This document shows, one piece after another, positions 29,683 through 38,096 of a stretch of 41,055 bases of DNA. The translations under genes and the position numbers were made by a program. The notes beneath the pieces were generated by a model that searched no databases, was not told where the DNA came from, and saw nothing but the letters and a program-made list of their open reading frames with translations. The stretch's first letter is position 1, and each line of letters begins with the position of its first letter. Source of the stretch: an uncultured Ruminococcus sp. (GTDB taxonomy: Bacteria > Bacillota > Clostridia > Oscillospirales > Ruminococcaceae). The stretch lies in NCBI RefSeq assembly GCF_902762735.1, contig NZ_CACWPP010000014.1, forward strand, positions 1 to 41,055, in the 5' to 3' direction.

Positions 29683-32016
29683 ATGACCGATAAGCCAAGT
29701 CTAAAAATGAAAACAAGGCTCACCATATGGCTGTGTCTGCCTGTGCTGGTGCTGCTGATATACATGATATGGGGCATCTGGAAAGTGTCCATAAAAGAGG
29801 GCGCGAAGTGGAAGGAGCTTGCAAGTTCGCAGCAGCTGAAATCCACAGTCGTGACGGCTTCGAGAGGGACTATGTATGATGCTAAAGGCAACGTGCTGGC
29901 GCAGAGTGCGACGGTCTACAAGATATACGTTGACCCCGTTATGCTGGATCAGCAGTGCAAGCTGAGAGACAAGCGCATAGAAGATCTGAAAGCGGCGATA
30001 GCTAAGGAGAAAGATCCTGAGACACTGGCTGATTATCAGGAAGAACTGGCGGGCGCAAAGACAGGCGCGGAAACTTTTGATGATCTGGTGGAGTTCATAG
30101 CGCTGAAACTTCAGATGGACACGAAGGACGTGCGGGAAAAGCTGGGGAACACAGACAGCCAGTACATCGTTTTGCAGGAGGAGATCGAAAAGACCCTCAG
30201 GGACGAGATCGAGGCTAAGCTGACAGAACTGCATGTGGACGGCATCAGGGGCGAACCGCAGACAAAGAGGGTGTACCCGCAGGAGACGCTGGCGGCGCAT
30301 GTGCTGGGGTATATCAACGGTGACGGCGACGGCGTTTACGGGCTGGAAGCCTACTACGATGATTACCTCAAGGGCGTTGACGGCAGAGTTATCACTGCAA
30401 AAAACAAGGACGGCGATGATATACCCTACCGATATAAGCAGAGCTATGATGTGCAGAACGGCAACGACCTGAACCTGAACATCGACATAAATATACAGTA
30501 CATGCTGGAGAAAGGCTTGCAGGCGGCGTATGAAAAGCACCTGCCGACCGACAGGGTGTGCGGCATAATAATGGATCCGAAAACGGGACGGGTATATGCT
30601 GAGGCTACGGCTTACAGCTATGACCCGAATGAACCGTCGGTAATATCTGATGAGCGTGTGTCGGCTGAACTGGCGGCGCTCAAAGACACCGACAAGTACG
30701 ATACCGCAAGACAGGACGCATGGAGTGCTCAGTGGAAGGACAAGTGCGTATCGGAGCTGTATTTCCCCGGATCGGTATTCAAGATAATCACAGGTTCGGC
30801 GGCGCTGGAAGAAAAAGCTATCACGATGGAGGATACTTTCTCCTGCAACAGCCATATAACAGTCGAGGACAGAGATATTTCCTGCTGGACAACGGGCGAT
30901 CACGGTTCGCAAAATCTGGCGGAGGCTATGGCGAACTCCTGCAACCCCGCATTCGTGCAGATAGGGCTGAAACTGGGGGCTGACAAGTTCGTAAAGTACT
31001 TTGACGGCTTCGGCTACAACGAGCTGACAGGCATAGACCTGCCGGGCGAGGTAAATTCATACAACATACATGTGCTGAACTGGCTGGGTCCCGTCGAACT
31101 GGCGACATCGGCTTTCGGACAGACGAACAAAGTCACTCCGATACAGATGATAACGGCGGCCTCGGCGGCTGTCAACGGCGGATATGTACTTACACCGCGC
31201 GTGGTCAACAGCGTTACAGACCAGAACGGCAATATAGTCAAGAGAAACGAAAAGGAAGTCAAAAGGCAGATAGTATCGGAAGAGACTTCGGCACAGATGA
31301 GGGAGATACTCAAAGGCGTGGTGGAAACGTACAAGAGTTCCAACTGCTATATCGCGGGTTACAGCATCGGCGGGAAGTCGGGTACTTCACAGAAACTGGA
31401 CGAAAATATCAAGGGCGATACTTATGTCGGTTCGTACTGTGCTTTTGCACCTGCCGAAGATCCGCAGGTGATAATGCTGGTGATGGTGGACCACCCGACA
31501 GGTGAGGAATTCTACGGAAGCCAGGTGGCTGCGCCTATTTGTCAGGAGGTGCTGTCAGAGGTACTGCCTTATATGGGAATGTTCCCGAACTACACCGAAG
31601 AAGAGCTGGAGAAAGTTTCGATAAATGTGCCGAATGTGCAGTATTATACTGTTGAGGACGCGCAGAAAACGCTGGAAGAGCTGGGCTTCGTGGTAAAGGT
31701 GAAAGGCGAGGGCGAGACAGTGCTGAGACAGATGCCTGCGGGTGTCAAGATAGAGCATGGCGGCTCGGTGGTGCTGTATACCGACCAGAGAGCAGAAGTA
31801 GAAAAGGTGACTGTACCGAGCATACAGGGACTTACAAGACAGCAGGCTAAGGCAACGCTGGATATGTACGGTCTTAACCTCATCGCTGAGGGAACGGCGG
31901 CTTCGGAAGAGGGAAGCTATGCGGCAGGCGACCAGAGCTATGAAGCAGGCACAAGCGTACCGCTGGGCACGGCGGTGACGGTGACATTCTCGCCGAACGG
32001 AGTGGCTTCGCAGTAA
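29683..32016 (+). CDS. Class B penicillin-binding protein with two PASTA domains (FtsI/SpoVD type)
   Basis: A 777-residue divisome transpeptidase. It has an N-terminal membrane helix (about 12-34), a PBP dimerisation domain with ASRGTMYDAKGNVLAQ (about 55-70), and a transpeptidase domain with SVFK (Ser364, Lys367), SCN (419-421) and KSG (from Lys565) in place of the more usual KTG. Two PASTA repeats (about 645-710 and 712-775) end the protein. It cross-links septal peptidoglycan with the FtsW encoded downstream. PASTA-bearing class B PBPs in Firmicutes are PbpB (division) or SpoVD (sporulation); being the only one in the cluster it is probably the division enzyme. The start is ATG 29683, with GGAGG 10 nt upstream; ATG 29674 is only 1 nt from it. 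Confidence 0.92.
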   Translation: MTDKPSLKMKTRLTIWLCLPVLVLLIYMIWGIWKVSIKEGAKWKELASSQQLKSTVVTASRGTMYDAKGNVLAQSATVYKIYVDPVMLDQQCKLRDKRIEDLKAAIAKEKDPETLADYQEELAGAKTGAETFDDLVEFIALKLQMDTKDVREKLGNTDSQYIVLQEEIEKTLRDEIEAKLTELHVDGIRGEPQTKRVYPQETLAAHVLGYINGDGDGVYGLEAYYDDYLKGVDGRVITAKNKDGDDIPYRYKQSYDVQNGNDLNLNIDINIQYMLEKGLQAAYEKHLPTDRVCGIIMDPKTGRVYAEATAYSYDPNEPSVISDERVSAELAALKDTDKYDTARQDAWSAQWKDKCVSELYFPGSVFKIITGSAALEEKAITMEDTFSCNSHITVEDRDISCWTTGDHGSQNLAEAMANSCNPAFVQIGLKLGADKFVKYFDGFGYNELTGIDLPGEVNSYNIHVLNWLGPVELATSAFGQTNKVTPIQMITAASAAVNGGYVLTPRVVNSVTDQNGNIVKRNEKEVKRQIVSEETSAQMREILKGVVETYKSSNCYIAGYSIGGKSGTSQKLDENIKGDTYVGSYCAFAPAEDPQVIMLVMVDHPTGEEFYGSQVAAPICQEVLSEVLPYMGMFPNYTEEELEKVSINVPNVQYYTVEDAQKTLEELGFVVKVKGEGETVLRQMPAGVKIEHGGSVVLYTDQRAEVEKVTVPSIQGLTRQQAKATLDMYGLNLIAEGTAASEEGSYAAGDQSYEAGTSVPLGTAVTVTFSPNGVASQ

Positions 32017-32270
32017 GCGGCTTTGCGGGCTTTCGGGCGTGACGAAAAGTGCGCGGGGCTTGCAAAAAAAAGCGGAAAGTCGGCGCGGCTGTGTTTTTGC
32101 GGACTGCGGGTACGGCGAAATAGTATGGCAAAAGACATTGAAAATTGCACATAGACCGCTCACTTTATCTGCGGCGGGATATGTATGGGAGCTTATGGCG
32201 TTAACTGTAAAGTGCTGCTGACGGCTTGGGCTGTCAGTGTGAGAGAATAAATAAGTAGGGAATGGTCTGA

Positions 32271-33707
32271 ATGAAACTATATGAGCTGATAAAGGGCGTG
32301 GCTGAAACTTCACTGCCCGATATGGAGATAAGCGGCATAACTTCCGACACGAGGGCGGAAGTCAAGGCGGGCGGAATGTTCGTCTGCATAAAGGGCAAGA
32401 CCTTTGACGGGCATGATGCGGCACAGCAGATGCTCGACAAGGGCTGTGCTGTGGTGGTCTGTGAGAGAGATCTGGGGCTTGAAAGACAGATAGTGGTGAG
32501 CGACACAAGGGCGGCTTTCCCGATGCTGTGCGCGGCATGGTTCGGTCACCCCGAAAGGAAACTGGAACTGATAGGCGTTACAGGCACAAACGGCAAGACC
32601 ACCATCACAACCGTCATAAAGAAGGTGCTGAGCGGCTTCGGGTGCAAGGTGGGTCTGATAGGCACCTGCCAGAACGAGATAGGCGAGGAGATAATACCTA
32701 CCGCAAGGACGACTCCCGAACCCTATGACCTGTTTGAACTGTTCCGCAGAATGGCTGACGCGGGCTGTAAGTACACGGTGATGGAAGTTTCCTCACAGGG
32801 GCTTGAACAGAAGAGAGTGCAGGGCTGTCATTTCAAGGTCGGCGTGTTCACCAACCTGACGCAGGATCATCTTGATGTTCACGGCACGATGGAGAACTAC
32901 TATCAGGCGAAGAAAATGCTGTTCGATATAACAGACAGCGCTATAATCAATATAGATGACGAGTACGGCAGGCGCTATGCTAAGGAGATACCATGTCCGT
33001 ACAAGAGTTATTCTGTGAACGGCAGTGCGGATTTCATGGCGCAGGACGTTATGCTTGGCACTGCGGGTGTAAAGTATGTGTTCGATGACGGCAGGGTGAA
33101 GAAGAATGTCAGCTTCAACATGCCGGGACTGTTCAATGTGTCGAACTCGCTGGCGGTCATCGCCTGCATGGAGGTGCTGGGCTATGCGCCCTGTCAGACC
33201 ATCAGGGAGTTCGAGAAGATACAGGGCGTTCGCGGCAGGGCTGAGATAATCCCCACAGGTCGGGATTTCACGGTGATATGCGACTACGCACACACTCCCG
33301 ATGCGCTGATAAACGTGCTTTCAGCCATAAAGGAGGGCGCGAAGGGCAAGGTGAAATGCCTCTTCGGGTGCGGCGGCAACCGCGACCGCACAAAGCGTGC
33401 GCCGATGGCGGCTGCGGCGGCTGAACACGCGGATTTCCTGATAGTTACATCGGATAACCCGCGTAATGAGGACCCCGATGAGATCATCAACGATGTGATG
33501 GAGGGTCTTAAAGGCAAGGATACGCCTTATGTGCGCATAACCGACAGGCGCGAAGCGATACACTGGGCGGTGAAGAACGCAGAAAAGGACGACATTATCG
33601 TGCTGGCAGGCAAGGGTCACGAAGATTACCAGATACTTGCAGGCGGCGTGAAGATACATTTTGACGAGCGTGAGGTAGTTGCAGAAGCGCTCAGAGAACT
33701 TGAATAA
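32271..33707 (+). CDS. murE: UDP-MurNAc-tripeptide synthetase (meso-diaminopimelate type)
   Basis: A 478-residue Mur ligase. The N-terminal UDP-binding domain has GITSDTRAEVKAGGMFVCIKG, the central ATPase has GTNGKTT (Lys109), and the C-terminal domain has GCGGNRDRTKRAPM and the DNPR motif at 395-398, which in characterised enzymes selects meso-diaminopimelate over lysine. It adds the third residue to UDP-MurNAc-L-Ala-D-Glu in the cytoplasm. About 250 bp after the PBP gene with no clear promoter or gene between; murF follows after 59 bp. The ribosome binding site is weak (AGGGAATGG). Confidence 0.96.
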   Translation: MKLYELIKGVAETSLPDMEISGITSDTRAEVKAGGMFVCIKGKTFDGHDAAQQMLDKGCAVVVCERDLGLERQIVVSDTRAAFPMLCAAWFGHPERKLELIGVTGTNGKTTITTVIKKVLSGFGCKVGLIGTCQNEIGEEIIPTARTTPEPYDLFELFRRMADAGCKYTVMEVSSQGLEQKRVQGCHFKVGVFTNLTQDHLDVHGTMENYYQAKKMLFDITDSAIINIDDEYGRRYAKEIPCPYKSYSVNGSADFMAQDVMLGTAGVKYVFDDGRVKKNVSFNMPGLFNVSNSLAVIACMEVLGYAPCQTIREFEKIQGVRGRAEIIPTGRDFTVICDYAHTPDALINVLSAIKEGAKGKVKCLFGCGGNRDRTKRAPMAAAAAEHADFLIVTSDNPRNEDPDEIINDVMEGLKGKDTPYVRITDRREAIHWAVKNAEKDDIIVLAGKGHEDYQILAGGVKIHFDEREVVAEALRELE

Positions 33708-33766
33708 AGGACTTCACGGTAAAATGGAGGAAGTCTTACAGTAAGGACAGCAAAGGGTGGTTAAAC

Positions 33767-35131
33767 ATGGAAAAAATGATGCTTTCAGAGGTAATACAGG
33801 CTGTGCGCGGAAGCTACGGCTATCCCGCAGATGTGGAGGTAAAGGATATTTCCACCGATACAAGGACGATAACCGAAGGCTCGCTTTTTATTGCGCTGAA
33901 AGGTGCTAATTTTGACGGACACGACTTCGCGGCGCAGGCTATGGAGGCGGGCGCGGTGGCTGTTGTGACCGAAAGACCTGTTGAGGGGGCAAGGTGTCTG
34001 ATAGTGGATTCGACTTCGCAGGCACTGCTTGATGCGGCTTCATATTACAGGAGCAGATTTGATATACCGCTGGTGGGCATCACAGGCAGTGTGGGCAAGA
34101 CCACCACTAAGGAAATGATATGGTCGGTGATGTCAAAGAGCTTCAAGACCCTGAAAACCGAAGCAAACCACAACAATGAGGTCGGCATGCCGAAAACTCT
34201 GCTGGAACTGGACAGCACCCATCAGGCGGCTGTCATTGAGATGGGCATGAACCACAAGGGTGAGATCTCAAGAATGTCAACCAGCTGTAAGCCGACTGTC
34301 TGCGTGATAACCAACATCGGCGTTTCACATATAGAAAATCTCGGCTCGCAGGAGGGCATACTCAAAGCAAAGATGGAGATACTTGACGGTGCTTCGGCAG
34401 ATGCGCCGCTGATACTCTCGCGCGATGACAGGATACTCTCAAAGGCGCAGGTCTACGGTGACAGAAAGATATGGTACTACTCGGTGTCGAAAAAGGACAG
34501 CGATGTGTATGCTTCCGACATAGCCGCTGACAGCAGGGGCATCAGCTTCACGATACACTATGCCCGCGAGAAACTGCCCGCAAGGATAAACTGTCTGGGC
34601 GAACATAATGTCAAGAACGCGCTGGCGGCTTTCTGCGTGGGCGCGGCACTGGGCATGGACAATGCTGACATCATTGCGGGTCTGGCTGATTTCAGACCTG
34701 AGGGCATGAGGCAGAATATCATAGAAGAGAACGGCGTGACATATATACTTGACTGCTATAACGCCGCTCCCGATTCGATGAAAGCAAGCCTTTCGGTGCT
34801 GGGACAGGTTTCCGTAAGGGGCAGGCGCATAGCTGTGCTGGGGGATATGCTGGAACTTGGCAAGGGTTCGACAAGATACCACCGCGCGGTGGGCGAGTAT
34901 GTCAAAAACTCAAAGACCGATATACTGCTGTGCTTCGGCAAAAATTCAAATTACTATATAGAGGGCGCATGCGATAAGGGCTTCGACCGCGCAAATACAG
35001 CACACTTTGACAGCAGGGAAGAACTTGCCGAACACCTCAAAGGCATTTTGCAGGAGGGCGATGCGGTGCTGTTCAAGGGCAGCCGCGGCATGAAGCTGGA
35101 GGAAGTCTACGAGGCGATAAAACAGGCGTGA
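33767..35131 (+). CDS. murF: UDP-MurNAc-tripeptide-D-alanyl-D-alanine ligase
   Basis: A 454-residue Mur ligase. The N-terminal domain has DISTDTRTITEGSLFIALKG, the P-loop reads GSVGKTTTKE (Lys111) as is typical of MurF, then EANHNNEVGMPKTLL and EMGMNHKGEI, and the C-terminal part includes DCYNAAPDSMKASL and LGDMLELG. It adds D-Ala-D-Ala to form UDP-MurNAc-pentapeptide, the substrate of MraY. AAGGGTGG precedes the ATG. The stop overlaps the GTG start of the MraY-like gene by 4 nt (GTGA), so the two are translationally coupled. Confidence 0.97.
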   Translation: MEKMMLSEVIQAVRGSYGYPADVEVKDISTDTRTITEGSLFIALKGANFDGHDFAAQAMEAGAVAVVTERPVEGARCLIVDSTSQALLDAASYYRSRFDIPLVGITGSVGKTTTKEMIWSVMSKSFKTLKTEANHNNEVGMPKTLLELDSTHQAAVIEMGMNHKGEISRMSTSCKPTVCVITNIGVSHIENLGSQEGILKAKMEILDGASADAPLILSRDDRILSKAQVYGDRKIWYYSVSKKDSDVYASDIAADSRGISFTIHYAREKLPARINCLGEHNVKNALAAFCVGAALGMDNADIIAGLADFRPEGMRQNIIEENGVTYILDCYNAAPDSMKASLSVLGQVSVRGRRIAVLGDMLELGKGSTRYHRAVGEYVKNSKTDILLCFGKNSNYYIEGACDKGFDRANTAHFDSREELAEHLKGILQEGDAVLFKGSRGMKLEEVYEAIKQA

Positions 35132-36144
35132 AGCTGACCTTTATAATATTCGCTTTACAGCTGGCTGTCGGGGGAATGCTCGGGCGGCTGGCGATACCTG
35201 TTTTCAGGAAGATGAAAACGGGCAAGTTTGAAGTTTACATCGGCGACCGTTTCAGGCAGGATAATTCCGAGCCGCGCGGCGGGGGCGCTGTGATGTTTCT
35301 CTCGCTGGTGTTCGCATGTTTTGCGGGCGCGGCGGCTGAGGGTCTTGGTGCGGCTGATCTGCGGGGCATGGTCGGCTTTGTGATGTACACAGGTCTTATG
35401 ACGGCGGTGGGTCTTGCTGAGGACTATGACCGCGATGTGCGGGGCGGCATCGGTATGAAGAGCAGTTACCGCGTGGCGGTGAAGCTGGTGGTCAGCGCGG
35501 GTTTTGTGGCGCTGATGGGGCTTTTCGGCTATGACTGCGGTATGGTGCTTCTGCCTTTTCGGTGGGGGTATATTGACCTTTCTTGGGCGGGCATACCGCT
35601 GAATGCGATAATAATGACGGTTCTGATAACAGCTGTGGAGATAACAGACTGTCAGCGCGGCATACACGACACGGGCATCGACGGGCTTTGCGCTATGGTG
35701 ATGTTCGTGGGCTTTTTAGGGCTTTTCGCCGCCTTCGGTGACGGCAGGCGGGAGCTTGTGAGACTCATTAGCCTCTGCGCGGCGGGAAGCTGTGCGGGCT
35801 ATCTTATATGGGGGTTAAAGCCCTCAAAGCTGTACACGGGGCAGTCGGGCGGAATGTTTCTGGGCAGTGCGATGTGCGGGATAATGGTGCTTTCGGGACT
35901 TCACGGCGCTGTGCTGTTCAGCTGTGCCGCCGCCGTCACGGAACTTTTGGTGCATCTGCTTCAGCGGGCTGTATTTGCGAGGAAAAAGAAGCTGTTGTTC
36001 AAGGGCGCGACGCTCCATGAACACCTGAGAAACATTGGGTGGACGGAGAGCCGCATAATGGCGGTTTTCGCGGCGGCGCAGGCGGTGTTCTGCGCAGGGG
36101 CGGCGGCTTACAGCATATACGAAGCGAAACTCGCTGTCGGCTGA
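35128..36144 (+). CDS. Divergent MraY-family membrane protein (phospho-MurNAc-pentapeptide transferase-like)
   Basis: A 338-residue membrane protein with about 10 helices, at the mraY position of the cluster. The MraY architecture is readable: DNSEPRGGGAVMF for the first loop, GLAEDYDRDVRGG where MraY has DDxxK (Glu98-Asp99), EITDCQRGIHDTGIDGL where MraY has NLTDGLDGL, YTGQSGGMFLG (236-246) where MraY has MGDxGSLALG, and LHEHLRNIGW (296-305) where MraY has HHHFExxGW. Several catalytic positions are changed, including the first Asp of DD and the Asp of MGD. It starts at GTG within the murF stop. It may be an inactive or altered paralogue, with a normal mraY elsewhere, or an unusual active enzyme. 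Confidence 0.75.
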   Translation: MKLTFIIFALQLAVGGMLGRLAIPVFRKMKTGKFEVYIGDRFRQDNSEPRGGGAVMFLSLVFACFAGAAAEGLGAADLRGMVGFVMYTGLMTAVGLAEDYDRDVRGGIGMKSSYRVAVKLVVSAGFVALMGLFGYDCGMVLLPFRWGYIDLSWAGIPLNAIIMTVLITAVEITDCQRGIHDTGIDGLCAMVMFVGFLGLFAAFGDGRRELVRLISLCAAGSCAGYLIWGLKPSKLYTGQSGGMFLGSAMCGIMVLSGLHGAVLFSCAAAVTELLVHLLQRAVFARKKKLLFKGATLHEHLRNIGWTESRIMAVFAAAQAVFCAGAAAYSIYEAKLAVG

Positions 36145-36171
36145 CGGGCGGCAAAATTACCTCACAAAAGA

Positions 36172-36299
36172 TATGACCATATAACGATACGGCTATCCTT
36201 TCAGCACAACGGCTGAAAGACATACGCCGATCACTTTATGTTTTGTAAGACCGCTTTTTTTTGTGGTGAGTCAGCGGGATAACCGCTTATAACAAATGC
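36172..36299 (-). repeat. Family A interspersed repeat, copy A4 (inverted)
   Basis: The reverse complement reads GCATTTG, AGCGGTTATCCCGCTGA, CACCACAAAA, TGATCGGCGTATG, then TTGTGCTGAAAGGATAGCC, in the same order as A1. The orientation is opposite to the flanking genes, unlike the other copies, which argues for a mobile repeat rather than a cis-acting leader of the downstream gene. Confidence 0.7.
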
Positions 36300-36320
36300 T
36301 TTATCGGAGGGAAAGCATCA

Positions 36321-37541
36321 ATGGCTGATAAAGGAATCTACCGCGACCGCGATGGCGGTCTGACACTGGGACACAGACAGCCTGTGGCTCAGGCGAGAAA
36401 AAAACTCAACCTGAATTTCAAGTCGATAAGGCACGGCGTTGATATGCCTTTTCTGATACTTATACTGGTACTGCTGAGCTTTGGCGTGCTGATGATGTTC
36501 TCAGCATCATATGCATGGGGACAGAACGACATGGGCGACGGCTATTACTATGCCAAAAAACAGCTTATGTTCGCAGGTATCGGGCTGGTGACAATGCTGG
36601 TGGCATCGGTGTGGGATTACCACTTTTTCCAGAATACGTGGGTGTGCTACCTCTTTTACATAGTGATGTACGGGGTGTGTATCTACGCGGCGCTGTTCGG
36701 TTCGTCAACGGCTGATGCGAGCCGCTGGATAGATCTGGGATTTGTGCAGTTCCAGCCGTCGGAACTGCTGAAAGTCGCGTTTATAATGATATTTGCGTAT
36801 ATCATGGCGGTGAACTTCCCCAAGTTCGATAACTGGAAATTCTGTGTGATACCGTTCATGGTAATAATGGGACTGACGGTGGTTGTGCTGGCGATGCAGA
36901 GGCATCTTTCGGCGGTAATGATAATAGGCGTTATCGGTGTCAGCATGATGTTCGTGAGCGGCATGCCTGCAAAGACATTCTGGAAATTCATGGGCATACT
37001 GGCACTGGTGGCAGTGATAGCATTTGTGGGACTTCTGCTGATAGGAAAGTTCTCATACATTCAGGACAGAATAACGAGCTGGAGAAATCCTGAGGGCGAC
37101 ATACAGAATTCGACATGGCAGACATACAACTCGCTTCTTGCGATAGGTTCGGGCGGCTGGTTCGGGCTGGGATTTGGAGAGTCAAAGCAGAAATTCCTTT
37201 ATCTTCCCGAAGCGCAGAACGACTTTGTATTTGCGATAATCTGTGAAGAACTGGGTTTTGTGGGTGCGCTGGTAGTAGTAGTCCTTTTTGTCATATTTGT
37301 ACTGAGGGGCTTTTATATAGCGGCTAATGCGAAAGACCGTTTTGGGATGCTGGTAGCGGCGGGTATCACGATACAGATAGGCTTGCAGGCGTTCCTCAAC
37401 ATAATGGTGGCATCGAATGCGTTCCCTAATACGGGTATCTCATTACCCTTTTTCAGTTATGGCGGAACAGCGCTCATCATACAGCTGGCAGAGATGGGCA
37501 TACTGCTGAACATTTCGCGTCAAGGAAACATCAAGAAATGA
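36321..37541 (+). CDS. ftsW: Septal peptidoglycan glycosyltransferase FtsW (SEDS family)
   Basis: A 406-residue SEDS protein with about ten helices after a basic N-terminus of ~45 residues. Family motifs are SRWIDLGFVQFQPSELLK (about 133-150), YLPEAQNDFVFAIICEELG (about 294-312) holding the catalytic Asp region, and the C-terminal PNTGISLPFFSYGGTAL. It polymerises lipid II at the septum with the PBP encoded at 29683. FtsW rather than RodA is chosen from its place in the dcw cluster. GGAGG precedes the ATG. The cluster stops here in this window: murG, murC, ftsQ, ftsA and ftsZ do not follow. Confidence 0.93.
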   Translation: MADKGIYRDRDGGLTLGHRQPVAQARKKLNLNFKSIRHGVDMPFLILILVLLSFGVLMMFSASYAWGQNDMGDGYYYAKKQLMFAGIGLVTMLVASVWDYHFFQNTWVCYLFYIVMYGVCIYAALFGSSTADASRWIDLGFVQFQPSELLKVAFIMIFAYIMAVNFPKFDNWKFCVIPFMVIMGLTVVVLAMQRHLSAVMIIGVIGVSMMFVSGMPAKTFWKFMGILALVAVIAFVGLLLIGKFSYIQDRITSWRNPEGDIQNSTWQTYNSLLAIGSGGWFGLGFGESKQKFLYLPEAQNDFVFAIICEELGFVGALVVVVLFVIFVLRGFYIAANAKDRFGMLVAAGITIQIGLQAFLNIMVASNAFPNTGISLPFFSYGGTALIIQLAEMGILLNISRQGNIKK

Positions 37542-37585
37542 ATTCATAATTCATAATTAGTTGGCATGCATTGGAGAATGCTGTG
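37541..37585 (+). repeat. AATTCATA octamer run after ftsW
   Basis: Two octamers start at the ftsW stop codon, then TTGGCATG and GAATGCTGT, paralleling 22021-22076. There is no hairpin or T-run, so it is not an obvious terminator. Confidence 0.65.
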
Positions 37586-37668
37586 CCGTAAGCAACACCT
37601 TAGCAACGATTATTTGGTAAAGTTTGGACGGTTGGTTTTACACTATAAAACCGAAAGGACAGATACAA

Positions 37669-37905
37669 ATGATTGATGCGATGTACAATTACAGACAGGG
37701 TGAAATTCACTCCGCTGAGTTTTCTGACGAGTTCAACGCTCTCTGCATACCCTTTGAAGATTCGCTGAGTGAGGAGCAGATTGGTGTGTTTCACAAGATA
37801 CTGGACTGTGTGAGCGAGACTGCCGCCGCTGAGATGAGAGCTGCCTACAGGATCGGCTTCAAAGACGGCGTGGCTTTTATGAGAGAAGTTCAAGAAGAGA
37901 GATAA
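37669..37905 (+). CDS. Small DUF6809-like protein
   Basis: A 78-residue soluble, helical, acidic protein. The C-terminal AAYRIGFKDGVAFMREV resembles the FxxGFRLGxxIMIEV ending of small clostridial proteins of the DUF6809 type, as far as I recall; function unknown. The start is ATG 37669 with AAAGGA 9 nt upstream; a longer in-frame TTG start lacks a site. It is a single gene between ftsW and a consensus promoter at 37984. Confidence 0.55.
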   Translation: MIDAMYNYRQGEIHSAEFSDEFNALCIPFEDSLSEEQIGVFHKILDCVSETAAAEMRAAYRIGFKDGVAFMREVQEER

Positions 37906-37983
37906 CAGTAGGTAATCAATATAACAGTTCTTATTTGTATATATGGATAATTTATTAGAAAGGAATTTATTTTGTTTAAGAGC

Positions 37984-38013
37984 TTGACAGAATAATATTT
38001 CATGTGATATAAT
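37984..38013 (+). promoter_or_regulatory. Promoter upstream of the PEP/pyruvate-binding-domain gene
   Basis: TTGACA (37984-37989) and TATAAT (38008-38013) are 18 nt apart. Confidence 0.75.
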
Positions 38014-38031
38014 GTACTTATAGCATTGAGC

Positions 38032-38064
38032 AACGGCGCTGATTATTTCAGTGCCGTTTTTTGC
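38032..38064 (+). terminator. Leader terminator (attenuator) in front of the PEP/pyruvate-binding-domain gene
   Basis: AACGGCGCTGA (38032-38042) pairs with TCAGTGCCGTT (38048-38058), 11 bp with one G-U pair. T6 follows. It begins only about 12 nt after the predicted transcription start and 33 nt before the start codon, so most transcripts would stop unless antitermination occurs. Confidence 0.75.
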
Positions 38065-38096
38065 ACATTCACGAAAAAGTTAATGGAGGTGTCAAT

